Below, piece after piece: positions 1-8,728 of a DNA stretch of 64,000 nucleotides (the first letter of the stretch is position 1; every line of letters begins with the position of its first letter). A program made the position numbers and the translations under genes. Below the pieces are notes generated by a model. The model was not told the DNA's origin. It saw only the letters and a list, made by a program, of their open reading frames with translations, and searched no databases. The DNA lies in assembly GCF_020733705.1 (NCBI RefSeq), contig NZ_JAJFZM010000017.1, positions 62,001-126,000 of the forward strand, in the 5' to 3' direction. The stretch comes from Nocardia australiensis. GTDB taxonomy: Bacteria; Actinomycetota; Actinomycetes; Mycobacteriales; Mycobacteriaceae.

Positions 1-396
1 GGCCTTCTTGCCGAAGGTGAAGTTGTCGCCGACGACGACCTCGACCACATGCAGTCGCTCGACCAGTAGATCGTGCACGTAGCGGCCAGGTGTCAGTTTC
101 ATGAAATCCTGGGTGAACGGCATCACGCAGAACACGTCGACACCGAGTTCCTCGGCCAATTCGGCACGCCGGGCCAGCGTGGTCAGTTGCGCCGGATGTG
201 AACCGGGGCGCACGACCTCCATCGGGTGCGGGTCGAAGGTCATCAGCACCGCCGGAATACCGCGCGCGGCAGCGGACTTCACGGCTTTGCTGATCAGCTG
301 CGCGTGGCCGCGGTGCACTCCGTCGAATACGCCGATCGTGACCACGCATCGCCCCCAGTCTGCGGGGACCTCGTCGAGACTTCGCCATCTCTGCAC
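1..396 (-). CDS. ribF: Bifunctional riboflavin kinase/FAD synthetase, N-terminal part (window edge)
   Basis: RibF phosphorylates riboflavin to FMN and adenylates FMN to FAD in the cytoplasm. Only the first 132 codons lie in the window. They begin at a GTG at 396 (MQRWRSLDEVPADWG) and run off the left edge. The nucleotidyltransferase (FAD synthetase) domain is visible: VTIGVFDGVHRGH near residues 18-30 holds the ATP-binding HxGH-type motif, FDPHP follows, and VVVGDNFTFGKKA is at the edge. The C-terminal riboflavin kinase domain is outside the window. The gene is divergent from mntR, as I recall for mycobacteria. The family call is secure; the exact start codon is less so. Confidence 0.93.
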   Translation of the reverse strand, partial: MQRWRSLDEVPADWGRCVVTIGVFDGVHRGHAQLISKAVKSAAARGIPAVLMTFDPHPMEVVRPGSHPAQLTTLARRAELAEELGVDVFCVMPFTQDFMKLTPGRYVHDLLVERLHVVEVVVGDNFTFGKKA

Positions 397-400
397 AGTC

Positions 401-553
401 CGCAGCCTATCGTGCGCTGCCGGACGCAGTCCGACCGAAGTCCGCGCCGGGCTGGAGCAAGCCGCCGATCGAATGATGCCGGACGTAATGCGACCGAAGT
501 CCGCCGCACCGCAGCCGAGCCCGAGGCAGCTGCCTATCGTGCGGTGCCCGATG
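401..553. repeat. Imperfect direct repeats in the ribF-mntR intergenic region
   Basis: The gap between ribF and mntR (397-861) is mostly non-coding. Within it, the block ccggacg...gaccgaagtccg occurs at about 420-447 and again at 479-506. The block gcctatcgtgcg(c/g)tgcc occurs at about 404-420 and again at 532-548. The duplication may be regulatory or may be a local duplication remnant. No further gene is supported here. A GCATATGC palindrome at 705-712 overlaps the alternative upstream mntR start. Confidence 0.5.
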
Positions 554-861
554 TAAACGACGCGCCGCAACGAAGCCGACGATCCGCGGACGCGAATCCG
601 GTAGCGAACAGCATTCGGGCGAGCTGATGTCACACAACGCTTCCGGTCACATATGCAGGCGGTGAATACCGGGGTTCGGCCGCGCGGGGTGTGTGAATTC
701 GCAGGCATATGCATAAGCTCGGGTATGTGCCCGGTAAACGAGATATCGCCACCCGACGCGAGCTGGCCGACACATCGGCGCAGGTGACCGGCAATTCCGC
801 GCAGGCGGTCAGACCGTCCGCACCGGTGGCCGATGCGGCCGGGTCGGGCGGCACCACGACG

Positions 862-1542
862 ATGGCACCGGCGCTCTCCTCGGTGGCCCAGGACTATCTG
901 AAGGTGATCTGGACCGCCCAGGAGTGGTCGCAGGAGAAGGTTTCGACGAAATTGCTCGCCGAGCGGATCGGCGTCTCGGCGTCCACCGTTTCCGAGGCGG
1001 TCCGCAAACTCGCCGACCAGGGTTTGGTCGAGCACGCCCGCTACGGGTCGATCACGCTCACCGAGAACGGGCGGCTCGCCGCGATTGCCATGGTGCGTAG
1101 GCACCGGCTTATCGAGACGTTCCTCGTCAGCGAGCTCGGTTACGGCTGGGACGAGGTGCACGACGAGGCTGAAGTGCTCGAACACGCGGTGTCGGAACTA
1201 TTGATGGCGCGCATCGACGCCAAACTCGGCTTCCCCGATCGCGATCCGCACGGCGATCCCATCCCATCCGACGACGGCGCGGTCCCGACCCCACCCGCCC
1301 GCCAGCTCAGCGACTTCAACGATGGCGAATCCGGCCGCGTCGCAAGAATTTCCGACGCCGACCCGGACATGCTGCGCTACTTCGATTCAGTGGGGATCGC
1401 ACTGGACACACCGATCACCGTCGTCGAACGCCGCGACTTCGCGGGCACCATCGCCATCCGCATCGGCACCGGCACCAGCACCAGCCCCACCGACCTCGGC
1501 CGCCCCGCCGCCGAGGCCATCTGGCTCACCTCCGCCGACTGA
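862..1542 (+). CDS. mntR: DtxR-family manganese-dependent transcriptional regulator (MntR/SirR type)
   Basis: This is a metal-responsive repressor of metal-transport genes. The winged helix is at the N terminus (SSVAQDYLKVIWTAQEW, then KLLAERIGVSASTVSEAVRKL). The dimerisation and metal-binding region follows (MVRRHRLIETFLV, DEVHDEAEVLEHAVS), with the E, H and C/M ligand positions typical of the DtxR/MntR family. A C-terminal SH3-like FeoA-type domain ends the protein. ATG 862 was chosen because it gives MAPALSSVAQDYL, matching the start I recall for mycobacterial SirR homologues at about 226 aa. An in-frame ATG at 709 would add a 51-residue unstructured leader. The adjacency to ribF also fits. 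The metal specificity (Mn versus Fe) is inferred. Confidence 0.9.
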   Translation: MAPALSSVAQDYLKVIWTAQEWSQEKVSTKLLAERIGVSASTVSEAVRKLADQGLVEHARYGSITLTENGRLAAIAMVRRHRLIETFLVSELGYGWDEVHDEAEVLEHAVSELLMARIDAKLGFPDRDPHGDPIPSDDGAVPTPPARQLSDFNDGESGRVARISDADPDMLRYFDSVGIALDTPITVVERRDFAGTIAIRIGTGTSTSPTDLGRPAAEAIWLTSAD

Positions 1543-1832
1543 CCGCACGTCAGCCGTCGAGGCCGCTGAGGTAGAGCCCAGTGGAGTCGACGCCGACCGC
1601 AGTTGCCGAGGCGAACAACGTTTGGTGGACAACAGTGCGCGCGGTGCCAGGGAACCGTCGCCCCCTGCAAGGGCCTCGGCGAGCGGCCACACCTGATCGC
1701 AGTGGGCTCCCGGTAATGCCGCTGATCGGCACCTGCGCACTGTGCGGTCATCCGATTGCGGCGCACCGGAATCGGGCAGGGTGAACCAGCGAGATCACAC
1801 GCACCCGTATCGGTCACACCGCCGCACCACTG

Positions 1833-2897
1833 TCAGCCGTGCACCACAAGCTCGGCGACGCGCTGCGCGATTGCGGTTCCGAGATCGGTTGTGGTGGCGG
1901 TGCCGCCGAGGTCCGCTGTGCGGATGTCGCCTTTGTCGAGGACATCGCAGACGGCGCGGTCGATCGCGGCAGCCGCGTCGTGTTCACCCAGTTGCTCGAG
2001 CATCATGGCGGCGGCGAGGATCTGGGCTACCGGATTGGCGATGCCCTGACCTGCGATGTCGGGGGCACTGCCGTGTACGGCCTCGAACATCGAGGGGGCG
2101 TCGCCGGAGGGGTTGATATTGCCGGAGGGTGCCATACCGAGTCCGCCGGTAACGGCGGCGGCCAGATCGGACAGGATGTCGCCGAACAGGTTCGAGCCGA
2201 CGATCACGTCCAGACGGTCGGGGTGCAGCACAATTTCGGCGGCGAGTGCGTCGACGTGCATTTGCCTGGTCTCGACCCCGGGATACTCGGTGGCGATCCG
2301 CTCGAAGACGCTATCCCAGTACGGCATCGAGTGGATGAGCCCATTCGATTTGGTGGCCGAGCACAACCTTCCGCCGCGTTGGGCGGCGCGTTCGAATGCA
2401 TAGCGGATGATCCGTTCACAGCCGACGCGGGTGAACACCGATTCCTGCAGTACGAATTCGTCGGGGCGACCGGGGTTATGTGTGCCGCCGATTTCGGAAT
2501 ATTCTCCTTCGGAGTTCTCTCGCACGATAAGAATGTCCAGGTCGGCGGCGGTTCGATCGCGCAACGCCGATTCGGTGCCGGGCAGTAGTCGCACCGGGCG
2601 CAGGTTGACGTACTGACCGAAGGCACGACGCAGTGGAATCAGCAGACCCCACAGCGAGATATGGTCGGGAACCCCCGGGAAGCCGACCGCGCCCAATAGG
2701 ATCGCGTCGAATTCGGTGAGCCGGTCCGGTCCGTCGGCGGGCATCATCGCGCCGGTGCGCAGGTAATTCTCACAGGACCAATCGAATTCGGTCCATTCGA
2801 TGCCGGGCAGGGCCGCGTCGAGCACGCGGATGGCCTCGGCGGTCACATCGACGCCGATGCCGTCACCTGGAATGGTCGCGACGCGGTATCTACTCAC
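1833..2897 (-). CDS. Tartrate/D-malate-type beta-decarboxylating dehydrogenase
   Basis: A 354-aa member of the isocitrate/isopropylmalate dehydrogenase family, which oxidatively decarboxylates 2-hydroxy acids with NAD and a divalent metal. Visible motifs are IPGDGIG at residues 8-14, RENSEGEYSEIGG in the substrate loop, GSNLFGDILSDLAAAVTGG with the metal-binding aspartates, and the NAD site EAVHGSAPDIAGQGIANP. The sequence resembles tartrate dehydrogenase/D-malate dehydrogenase (TtuC/DmlA) more than LeuB, but the true substrate is not shown. It lies 9 nt downstream of the aldehyde dehydrogenase on the same strand, so the two are probably one transcript starting at the 4.4-kb divergent promoter. 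In this context it may feed a C4 acid into pyruvate. Confidence 0.85.
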   Translation of the reverse strand: MSRYRVATIPGDGIGVDVTAEAIRVLDAALPGIEWTEFDWSCENYLRTGAMMPADGPDRLTEFDAILLGAVGFPGVPDHISLWGLLIPLRRAFGQYVNLRPVRLLPGTESALRDRTAADLDILIVRENSEGEYSEIGGTHNPGRPDEFVLQESVFTRVGCERIIRYAFERAAQRGGRLCSATKSNGLIHSMPYWDSVFERIATEYPGVETRQMHVDALAAEIVLHPDRLDVIVGSNLFGDILSDLAAAVTGGLGMAPSGNINPSGDAPSMFEAVHGSAPDIAGQGIANPVAQILAAAMMLEQLGEHDAAAAIDRAVCDVLDKGDIRTADLGGTATTTDLGTAIAQRVAELVVHG

Positions 2898-2906
2898 CCG
2901 GGCTCC

Positions 2907-4382
2907 TCACAGCTTCACTCCGATGTACTTGGTCTCGAGGAATTCGTCGATACCGGTGAGACCACCTTCGCGGCCCAAACCGGATTCCTTGACTCCGCCG
3001 AACGGTGCGGCCGGATTCGACACGACTCCCTGGTTCAGTCCAACCATTCCGGTCTCCAGAGCCTCACACACACGCAGCCCGCGGCGCAGGTTCTCGGTGA
3101 ACACGTAACCCACCAGGCCGTATGGGGTGTCGTTGGCTCGGGCGATGACCTCGGCTTCGGTGTCGAATTCCGTGATGGCGGCGACCGGACCGAAGATCTC
3201 GGTGTGGCACATCTGGGCATCATCGGGCACACCGGTCAGCACCGTCGCGGGATAGAAAGTGCCGGGGCCGGGAATTTCGGAACCTCCGGTGAGCACGGTC
3301 GCGCCACGCGCGCACGCGTCGGCGACCAGCCGGTGCACCTTGGCGACCGCGTCCGCGTCGATGAGCGGACCGACCACGACCCCCGGCTCCGTACCGGGTC
3401 CCATTGGCATGGCGGCGAGCCGCTCGGCGAGCCTGCGGCCGAATTCCGGTGCGGTAGCGCGTTGCACGAAGATCCGGTTCGCCGCGGTACACGCCTGGCC
3501 GATGTTGCGCATCTTCGCCGCGATGGCTCCCTCGATCGCCTCGTCGAGGTCGGCGTCGTCGAACACGATGAACGGCGCGTTGCCACCGAGCTCCATCGAG
3601 GTGCGCATGACCGTGCGTGCGCACTGCTCCAGCAACAGCTTCCCGACGGCCGTCGAGCCGGTGAACGACAGTTTGCGTGAGCGCGGATCGTCGATCATCG
3701 GTGTCATCAGTGCGCGCGGATCGGTGGTGGTGACCACGTTGACCACTCCGGCCGGTACGCCGGCCCGGTGCAGGATTTCGGCAAGGGCCAGCATCGACAG
3801 CGGCGTCTGCTCGGCCGGTTTGACCACACAGGTGCATCCGGCGGCCAGCGCGGGACCGATCTTGCGTGTCCCCATGGCCATGGGGAAATTCCACGGCGTA
3901 ATGAGCAGGCTTGGACCGACCGGCTGCTTGGCTACCAGGAAGCGTGATCCACCCGCCGGGGCGGGCATATAGCCACCATCGAGCCGGACGGCCTCCTCCG
4001 CGAACCAACGGAAGAACTCTGCGGCATAAGCGATTTCGCCGCGCGCCTCGCCCAGCGGCTTGCCCATTTCCAGCGTCATGATCAGCGCGAGACGCTCGGT
4101 GTCCTCGAGCAACAACCGGTGCGCGCGCATCAGGATTTCGCTGCGAGCGCGGGCCGAGGTGGCCGCCCACTCGGCCTGCGCTCCGGCCGCGGCTGCCAGG
4201 GCATCGAGTCCGTCGGCGGGTGCCGCGTCGGCGACGGTGCACAGCGTCTGCCCGGTCGCGGGGTCGATGACCGGCAGCCGCGCGGACGTATCCCGCCACT
4301 GCCCGCCGATGAACAGATCCGTCGGCACGGTATCGATCGCGGCCCGCTGCGCCGCGGTCAGGGTGGTTTCGGTGAGCGTCAC
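2907..4382 (-). CDS. NAD(P)-dependent succinate-semialdehyde dehydrogenase-like aldehyde dehydrogenase
   Basis: A 491-aa aldehyde dehydrogenase of the GabD type, predicted to oxidise succinate semialdehyde or a similar omega-oxo acid to the dicarboxylate. The catalytic glutamate lies in MELGGNAPFIVFDDADLDEA, the catalytic cysteine in NIGQACTAANRIFV, and the cofactor site shows TPWNFPMAMGTRKIGPALAAG. Length is normal for the family. It is the first gene of the leftward unit, divergent from the class III aminotransferase at 4524. That pairing is typical of GABA-type catabolism (transaminase followed by semialdehyde dehydrogenase). A GntR-type palindrome sits between them. The exact substrate is inferred. 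Confidence 0.88.
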   Translation of the reverse strand: MTLTETTLTAAQRAAIDTVPTDLFIGGQWRDTSARLPVIDPATGQTLCTVADAAPADGLDALAAAAGAQAEWAATSARARSEILMRAHRLLLEDTERLALIMTLEMGKPLGEARGEIAYAAEFFRWFAEEAVRLDGGYMPAPAGGSRFLVAKQPVGPSLLITPWNFPMAMGTRKIGPALAAGCTCVVKPAEQTPLSMLALAEILHRAGVPAGVVNVVTTTDPRALMTPMIDDPRSRKLSFTGSTAVGKLLLEQCARTVMRTSMELGGNAPFIVFDDADLDEAIEGAIAAKMRNIGQACTAANRIFVQRATAPEFGRRLAERLAAMPMGPGTEPGVVVGPLIDADAVAKVHRLVADACARGATVLTGGSEIPGPGTFYPATVLTGVPDDAQMCHTEIFGPVAAITEFDTEAEVIARANDTPYGLVGYVFTENLRRGLRVCEALETGMVGLNQGVVSNPAAPFGGVKESGLGREGGLTGIDEFLETKYIGVKL

Positions 4383-4445
4383 CGATGGCTCCTTTCATCC
4401 CCGGCGCAGCTTTCACCATTGCTGCGACCCCTGCGCTCATGTTAT

Positions 4446-4473
4446 GCATATTGTCGACAATCCGACAATATGC
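4446..4473. promoter_or_regulatory. Candidate GntR operator in the divergent aldehyde dehydrogenase/aminotransferase promoter
   Basis: A perfect 11-bp inverted repeat, GCATATTGTCG (4446-4456) and CGACAATATGC (4463-4473), flanks a 6-nt spacer. Nested in it at 4450-4461 is ATTGTCGACAAT, a GntR/FCD-style TTGT-N2-ACAA site. The same core (one central base different) occurs at 8755-8766 in the island's second divergent promoter. The obvious candidate binder is the GntR protein at 10289-10957. Presence of the palindrome is directly seen; binding is inferred. Confidence 0.75.
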
Positions 4474-4523
4474 AATTTTCGGATGTTCGCTCGAACCCAC
4501 GCGTTCACCGGAGGTGGATCACC

Positions 4524-5765
4524 ATGACCGAGCTATCCCCCGTCCTGAAGCAGGCCACCCCTGTGACCGTCGACCACGGCGCGGGCTGCTACCTATATGA
4601 CATCGACGGACGTCGTTACCTCGACTTCACGGCGGGCATCGGCGTCACCAGTACCGGGCACTGCCACCCGCACGTCGTGGCCGCCGCTCAGGCCCAGGTC
4701 GCGAGCCTGATCCACGGTCAGTACACGACCGTCATGCATCGGCCGCTGCTGGAACTGACCGAACGGCTCGGCGCGGTTCTACCCGACGGTCTGGACGCGC
4801 TGTTCTTCGCGAACTCCGGCAGTGAGGCGGTCGAGGCGGCGTTGCGTCTGGCCAGGCAGGCGACCGGACGACCGAACGTCATCGTCTTCCACGGCGGCTT
4901 CCACGGCCGCACCGTCGCCGCTGCCACCATGACAACCTCGGGCACGCGATTCTCCGCCGGCTTCAGCCCGCTCATGTCCGGCGTACATGTCGCGCCGTTC
5001 CCCACCGCGTTCCGCTACGGCTGGACCGAGGAGGAAGCCACCGATTTCGCGCTGCGCGAACTCGACTACATTCTCGCCACCCTCACCTCGCCCGCCGAGA
5101 CCGCCGCGTTCGTAGTCGAACCGGTGCTGGGCGAGGGCGGATACATCCCCGGCAACAGCGCCTTCTTCCACGGGCTGCGCGAACGTGCCGACCGGCACGG
5201 GATCCTGCTCGTGTTCGACGAGATCCAGACTGGGTTCGGACGGACCGGAAAATTCTTCGGGCACCAGCACTTCGGCGTGCGACCGGACGTCATCACCATC
5301 GCGAAGGGACTGGCCAGCGGATTCCCGCTGTCGGGTATCGCGGCGTCGCGGGAGCTGATGGCAAAGGCGTGGCCCGGATCCCAGGGCGGGACCTACGGTG
5401 GCAATGCCGTCGCGTGCGCGGCGGCGGTGGCTACCCTCGACGTCATCGAATCCGAGGATCTGGTGGGCAACGCCGCCGCGCGCGGCGCGCAACTGATCGC
5501 CGGTGTCCGCGCGGGCGCGAGTAAGGCGATCGGCGATGTTCGTGGTCTCGGCCTGCTCGTCGGATCCGAATTCACCACTGCGACAGGAGAACCCGACACC
5601 GAAACCGCCTCGGCCGCACAGCGGCTCGCGGTGGACAAGGGTCTGCTGCTGCTCACCTGCGGCGCACACATGAATGTGGTCCGCATGATTCCCCCGCTGA
5701 TCGTGACCGAAACCCAGATCGACGACGCACTGGCGATCTGGTCCGAGGTAGTCGCCGAGCTGTAG
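4524..5765 (+). CDS. Class III PLP aminotransferase (GABA/4-aminobutyrate transaminase-like)
   Basis: A 413-aa fold-type I PLP enzyme that transfers the amino group of an omega-amino acid to a keto acid. Key features are the PLP phosphate site NSGSEAVEAALRLAR, the FHGGFHGRT segment, LLVFDEIQTGFGRTGKFF carrying the cofactor-binding aspartate, and the Schiff-base lysine in ITIAKGLASGFPLSG. ATG 4524 was chosen because GGAGG precedes it at a good distance; a longer upstream reading frame runs through the promoter and operator and is not credible. It opens the rightward unit with the DUF3830 gene and faces the aldehyde dehydrogenase, suggesting a transaminase/semialdehyde dehydrogenase pathway. 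The amino donor is unknown. Confidence 0.9.
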   Translation: MTELSPVLKQATPVTVDHGAGCYLYDIDGRRYLDFTAGIGVTSTGHCHPHVVAAAQAQVASLIHGQYTTVMHRPLLELTERLGAVLPDGLDALFFANSGSEAVEAALRLARQATGRPNVIVFHGGFHGRTVAAATMTTSGTRFSAGFSPLMSGVHVAPFPTAFRYGWTEEEATDFALRELDYILATLTSPAETAAFVVEPVLGEGGYIPGNSAFFHGLRERADRHGILLVFDEIQTGFGRTGKFFGHQHFGVRPDVITIAKGLASGFPLSGIAASRELMAKAWPGSQGGTYGGNAVACAAAVATLDVIESEDLVGNAAARGAQLIAGVRAGASKAIGDVRGLGLLVGSEFTTATGEPDTETASAAQRLAVDKGLLLLTCGAHMNVVRMIPPLIVTETQIDDALAIWSEVVAEL

Positions 5766-5830
5766 GCAGGTCGTTCGGCAACCAACCCCGCCCACGCTCG
5801 TCCGACGAGCGGCGACAGGAAGCAGGATCC

Positions 5831-6325
5831 ATGGCCCGATACATGACCATCACGCTGACCAAGGCCGGGGTGAGCTGCCGCGCCCGGCTACTCGACACCG
5901 AGGCGCCGGGCACCTGCGCGGCCGTGTGGAACGCCTTGCCGCAGGAGGGTGATGCCTTCCACGCCAAGTACGCCCGCAACGAGGTATACGCGCTGGTGCC
6001 ACGCATCGGCGCGGCACCGCACCGGGAGAATCCGACCGTCACCCCCATTCCGGGCGATGTGTGCCTGTTCGATTTCGAGCCCTGGGAGATCGGCAACCCG
6101 GCCTACGGCTATGAGACCGGATCGACCGCGCACCACAATCAGGGCGCAACCGATCTTGCCCTGTTCTATGGCCGCAACAACCTGCTGATCAACGGCGATA
6201 TGGGCTGGGTGCCCGGCAATGTATTCGCCACTATCGAGGATGGTCTCGCCGATATCGCCGCGGCGTGCAACGCGCTGTGGCTGCACGGCGTGCAGGGCGA
6301 GACTCTCGCTTTCGCGCGAGCCTGA
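5831..6325 (+). CDS. DUF3830 family protein (cyclophilin-like fold)
   Basis: A 164-aa protein resembling the DUF3830 family, predicted from family knowledge to have a cyclophilin-like barrel. There is no signal peptide or membrane segment. Visible features include TKAGVSCRARLLDTEAPGTCAAVW near the N terminus and a conserved-looking core GDVCLFDFEPW and GMVPGN-like GDMGWVPGNVFA. It follows the aminotransferase by 65 nt, with AGGAAGCAGG as a likely ribosome site, and is probably co-transcribed. No function is established. Its place inside a catabolic island suggests an accessory or small-molecule-binding role, which is inference only. Confidence 0.75.
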   Translation: MARYMTITLTKAGVSCRARLLDTEAPGTCAAVWNALPQEGDAFHAKYARNEVYALVPRIGAAPHRENPTVTPIPGDVCLFDFEPWEIGNPAYGYETGSTAHHNQGATDLALFYGRNNLLINGDMGWVPGNVFATIEDGLADIAAACNALWLHGVQGETLAFARA

Positions 6326-6348
6326 CCCGGCATCCGCCCCCGTCGCGC

Positions 6349-7746
6349 CTACACCAGTACACCCTCGGCGTAGCGCGCGACGGCAAGGACCAGGTCGTCT
6401 GAGTGACGCGGTCCGATGATCTGCAGTCCGACCGGCATTCCCGCCCGAGTGGTCCCGGCGGGGATGCTGACCGCGGGCTGCTGGGTGAGATTGAACGGAT
6501 AGGTGAACGGCGTCCACTCCGGCCAGCCGTGCATATCACTGCCGGGTGGGACATCGTGACCGGCCTCGAACGCCGTAATCGGCATAGTCGGAGTGATCAG
6601 GACGTCGTGGGCGGTGTGGAAGGCGCCCATGGTGATGCCAACCTCGGCAGCCACGTTGCGGGCGTCGAGATATTCGACGGCGCTGACGGTTTCACCATGT
6701 TCCCAGACCGTCCGCAGGCCCGGGTCCACCCGATCGCGGGTGCCGTCGGGGAACCTCGACAGCATCGTGGCGGCGCCAGCGGCCCACAGCAGTTCGAACG
6801 CCTCGCGCGGGTCACCGAAACCGGGATCGGCGGCGATGACCCGCAGGCCCGCCTCCTCCAACAGACGCACCGCAGCGTCGACGATCGCGGCAACCTCGGC
6901 ATCGACGGTCGCGTAGCCGAGAGTGGGCGAGTAGCCGACGGTGAGACCGCGTACGTCGCGTTGCATCTGGCTACGGAAGGTGGTCACGGTGGGTGCGAGG
7001 GCGGTCGGGTCGCGCGGATCCGGCAGCGAGAGAATGTCCATGAGCAACGCCGTGTCCTCGACCGTGCGGGTCATCGGCCCGGCGTGCGCGAGCGGACCGA
7101 ACGGGCTCGCCGGATACAACGGAATCCGCCCGTGCGTCGGTTTGAAACCCACGATGCCGCAGAACGCGGCCGGAATGCGAATGCTGCCGCCGCCATCGGT
7201 GCCGACCGAGACCGGTCCCATCCCGCCCGCGACGGCGGCGGCGCTGCCACCCGATGACCCGCCCGCCGTCGTCGCCGGATCGGCCGGATTACGGGTGATG
7301 CCGGTCAGCGGGCTGTCGGTGACCGCCTTCCACGCGATCTCAGGTGTTGTCGTCTTGCCGAGGAAGACCATTCCGTCCTCACGCAGCCGGGCGGCCACGG
7401 GGCTGTCCACCAGCCACGGCCCGGCCGGGTCGATCGAGGTGGAGCCGCGCCGCGTCGGCCACCCCTCGGTGAGGAAGATGTCCTTGATCGAGATCGGGAC
7501 TCCGTCGAGCAGACCGCGGGCATGTCCCGAATGCCACCGCGCCTCGGAGTCCTTGGCTTGGACCAGGGCGCGATCGGAATCCACCAGGCAGTAGGCATTC
7601 AAATCACCGTCTCGCGCAGCGATGGCCTCGAGGATCGTCTCTGTCGCCTCGACCGGCGAAAGTATGCCGGCCGCATAGGCCGACGCCAGCTCGACCGCCG
7701 TCATCGCGGCCGGTTCGGTGGGGATGTTGATGTCGGGGTAGCTCAT
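6349..7746 (-). CDS. Amidase signature family amidohydrolase
   Basis: A 465-aa member of the amidase signature family, which hydrolyses carboxamides to acids and ammonia. The Ser-cisSer-Lys triad is recognisable: lysine in PISIKDIFLTEG, and the two serines in GGSSGGSAAAVAGGMGPV and VGTDGGGSIRIPAAFCG, followed by GFKPTHGRIPLYP. It lies 15 nt downstream of the D-2-hydroxyacid dehydrogenase on the same strand, so the two form a leftward unit from the 8.75-kb promoter. It could release the acid that the other island enzymes process. It is not a GatA, because no gatB/gatC is nearby and the context is catabolic. Confidence 0.9.
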   Translation of the reverse strand: MSYPDINIPTEPAAMTAVELASAYAAGILSPVEATETILEAIAARDGDLNAYCLVDSDRALVQAKDSEARWHSGHARGLLDGVPISIKDIFLTEGWPTRRGSTSIDPAGPWLVDSPVAARLREDGMVFLGKTTTPEIAWKAVTDSPLTGITRNPADPATTAGGSSGGSAAAVAGGMGPVSVGTDGGGSIRIPAAFCGIVGFKPTHGRIPLYPASPFGPLAHAGPMTRTVEDTALLMDILSLPDPRDPTALAPTVTTFRSQMQRDVRGLTVGYSPTLGYATVDAEVAAIVDAAVRLLEEAGLRVIAADPGFGDPREAFELLWAAGAATMLSRFPDGTRDRVDPGLRTVWEHGETVSAVEYLDARNVAAEVGITMGAFHTAHDVLITPTMPITAFEAGHDVPPGSDMHGWPEWTPFTYPFNLTQQPAVSIPAGTTRAGMPVGLQIIGPRHSDDLVLAVARYAEGVLV

Positions 7747-7761
7747 AGCTGCGCTGCTCCT

Positions 7762-8727
7762 TCAGCCGGGTACATACCCCAGCTTCTTGTCGACCACGTT
7801 GGCCAGTGGACGGCTGGCCAACCATTTGTCGAAATTCTCGGTGAACACGGTGACGATCTCGCGGCGCCAGCCGATGAAATCTCCGGAATTGTGCGGGGTG
7901 ATATGCACATTCGGCAGATCCCACAGCGGGTGATTCGCCGGCAGCGGTTCCGGATTCACCACGTCCAGGGCCGCTCCTGAGATCGCTCCATTACTCAGCG
8001 CGGCGACGAGATCGTCGGTAACTACGAGTTCCCCGCGGCCGACGTTGACAAACCTCGCGTGCGGCTTCATCGCGGCGAAAGCCCTGGCATCGAACATATT
8101 CCGGGTCTGCGGTGTCAGCGGGGCGATCGCGATGACGTAGTCTGCGGCGGGCAGTTCGGCGTAGAGGTCATCGCCGACCGTGCCGAAATCCGGGTCCGTT
8201 GCGCGCGCCTGCCTGCCTACCGCGCGGACACTCATCCCCACGGCGTGCAGCAGCCGCGCGATGGTACGTCCGATCGATCCGGTGCCGACGATCAGCGCGG
8301 TGGCGCCCGCTACCCGCTCGGATTCGCGATGGCGCCATTCATGACGTTGCTGCAGACGCAGCGAACCGGGCAGGTCTTTGGCGAAGCCGAGAATCTGGCC
8401 GAGCACGTATTCGGCGATGGCCCCGTCGAAGACACCACGGGTGTTGGTGACCAACACGTCGCTGGCCTGTAGCTCGGGAAACATCACCGGGTCGACCCCG
8501 GTCGCACCCATATGCAGCCAGCGCAGTCGATCGGCGGCATGCCAAGCACCGGGCAGCGCCCGCGTCAGGAAGTCGTAGACAAATAGGACATCGGCGCCAC
8601 GCAGTGCTCGCGCGAGCTCCGATGCCTCGGCGTAGCGCACGACAGCTCGGCTCGCGACCGGGGCCATGAGGTCCGGGGCGGGCATGCTGTCACTGTGCAG
8701 GACGGTGACAACTGGACCCTGTTCCAC
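7762..8727 (-). CDS. D-2-hydroxyacid dehydrogenase (NAD-dependent)
   Basis: A 321-aa member of the D-isomer-specific 2-hydroxyacid dehydrogenase family, interconverting 2-keto acids and D-2-hydroxy acids. The nucleotide-binding motif is ALIVGTGSIGRTIARLL near residue 140. The catalytic Arg lies in FVNVGRGELVV, the Glu in VVNPEPLPANHPLW and the His in HITPHNSGDF. Translation starts at GTG 8727, immediately next to the promoter, so the mRNA may be nearly leaderless. It heads the leftward unit with the amidase and shares the GntR-type operator with the rightward isomerase operon. Substrate unknown. Confidence 0.88.
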   Translation of the reverse strand: MEQGPVVTVLHSDSMPAPDLMAPVASRAVVRYAEASELARALRGADVLFVYDFLTRALPGAWHAADRLRWLHMGATGVDPVMFPELQASDVLVTNTRGVFDGAIAEYVLGQILGFAKDLPGSLRLQQRHEWRHRESERVAGATALIVGTGSIGRTIARLLHAVGMSVRAVGRQARATDPDFGTVGDDLYAELPAADYVIAIAPLTPQTRNMFDARAFAAMKPHARFVNVGRGELVVTDDLVAALSNGAISGAALDVVNPEPLPANHPLWDLPNVHITPHNSGDFIGWRREIVTVFTENFDKWLASRPLANVVDKKLGYVPG

Positions 8728-8728
8728 G

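Noticed and set aside
709..861. N-terminal extension of MntR from ATG 709
   Set aside because: It adds 51 residues of low-complexity sequence not found, as far as I recall, in homologues, and its start lies in a GCATATGC palindrome; ATG 862 gives the family-typical N terminus.
1543..1832. Possible gene remnant between mntR and the tartrate-type dehydrogenase
   Set aside because: Short open frames exist on both strands, but none shows a family motif or a consistent coding frame, so no gene is called.
4119..4523. Upstream extension of the 4524 aminotransferase
   Set aside because: The extension crosses the divergent promoter and the aldehyde dehydrogenase gene in antisense; ATG 4524 has a clear GGAGG site.
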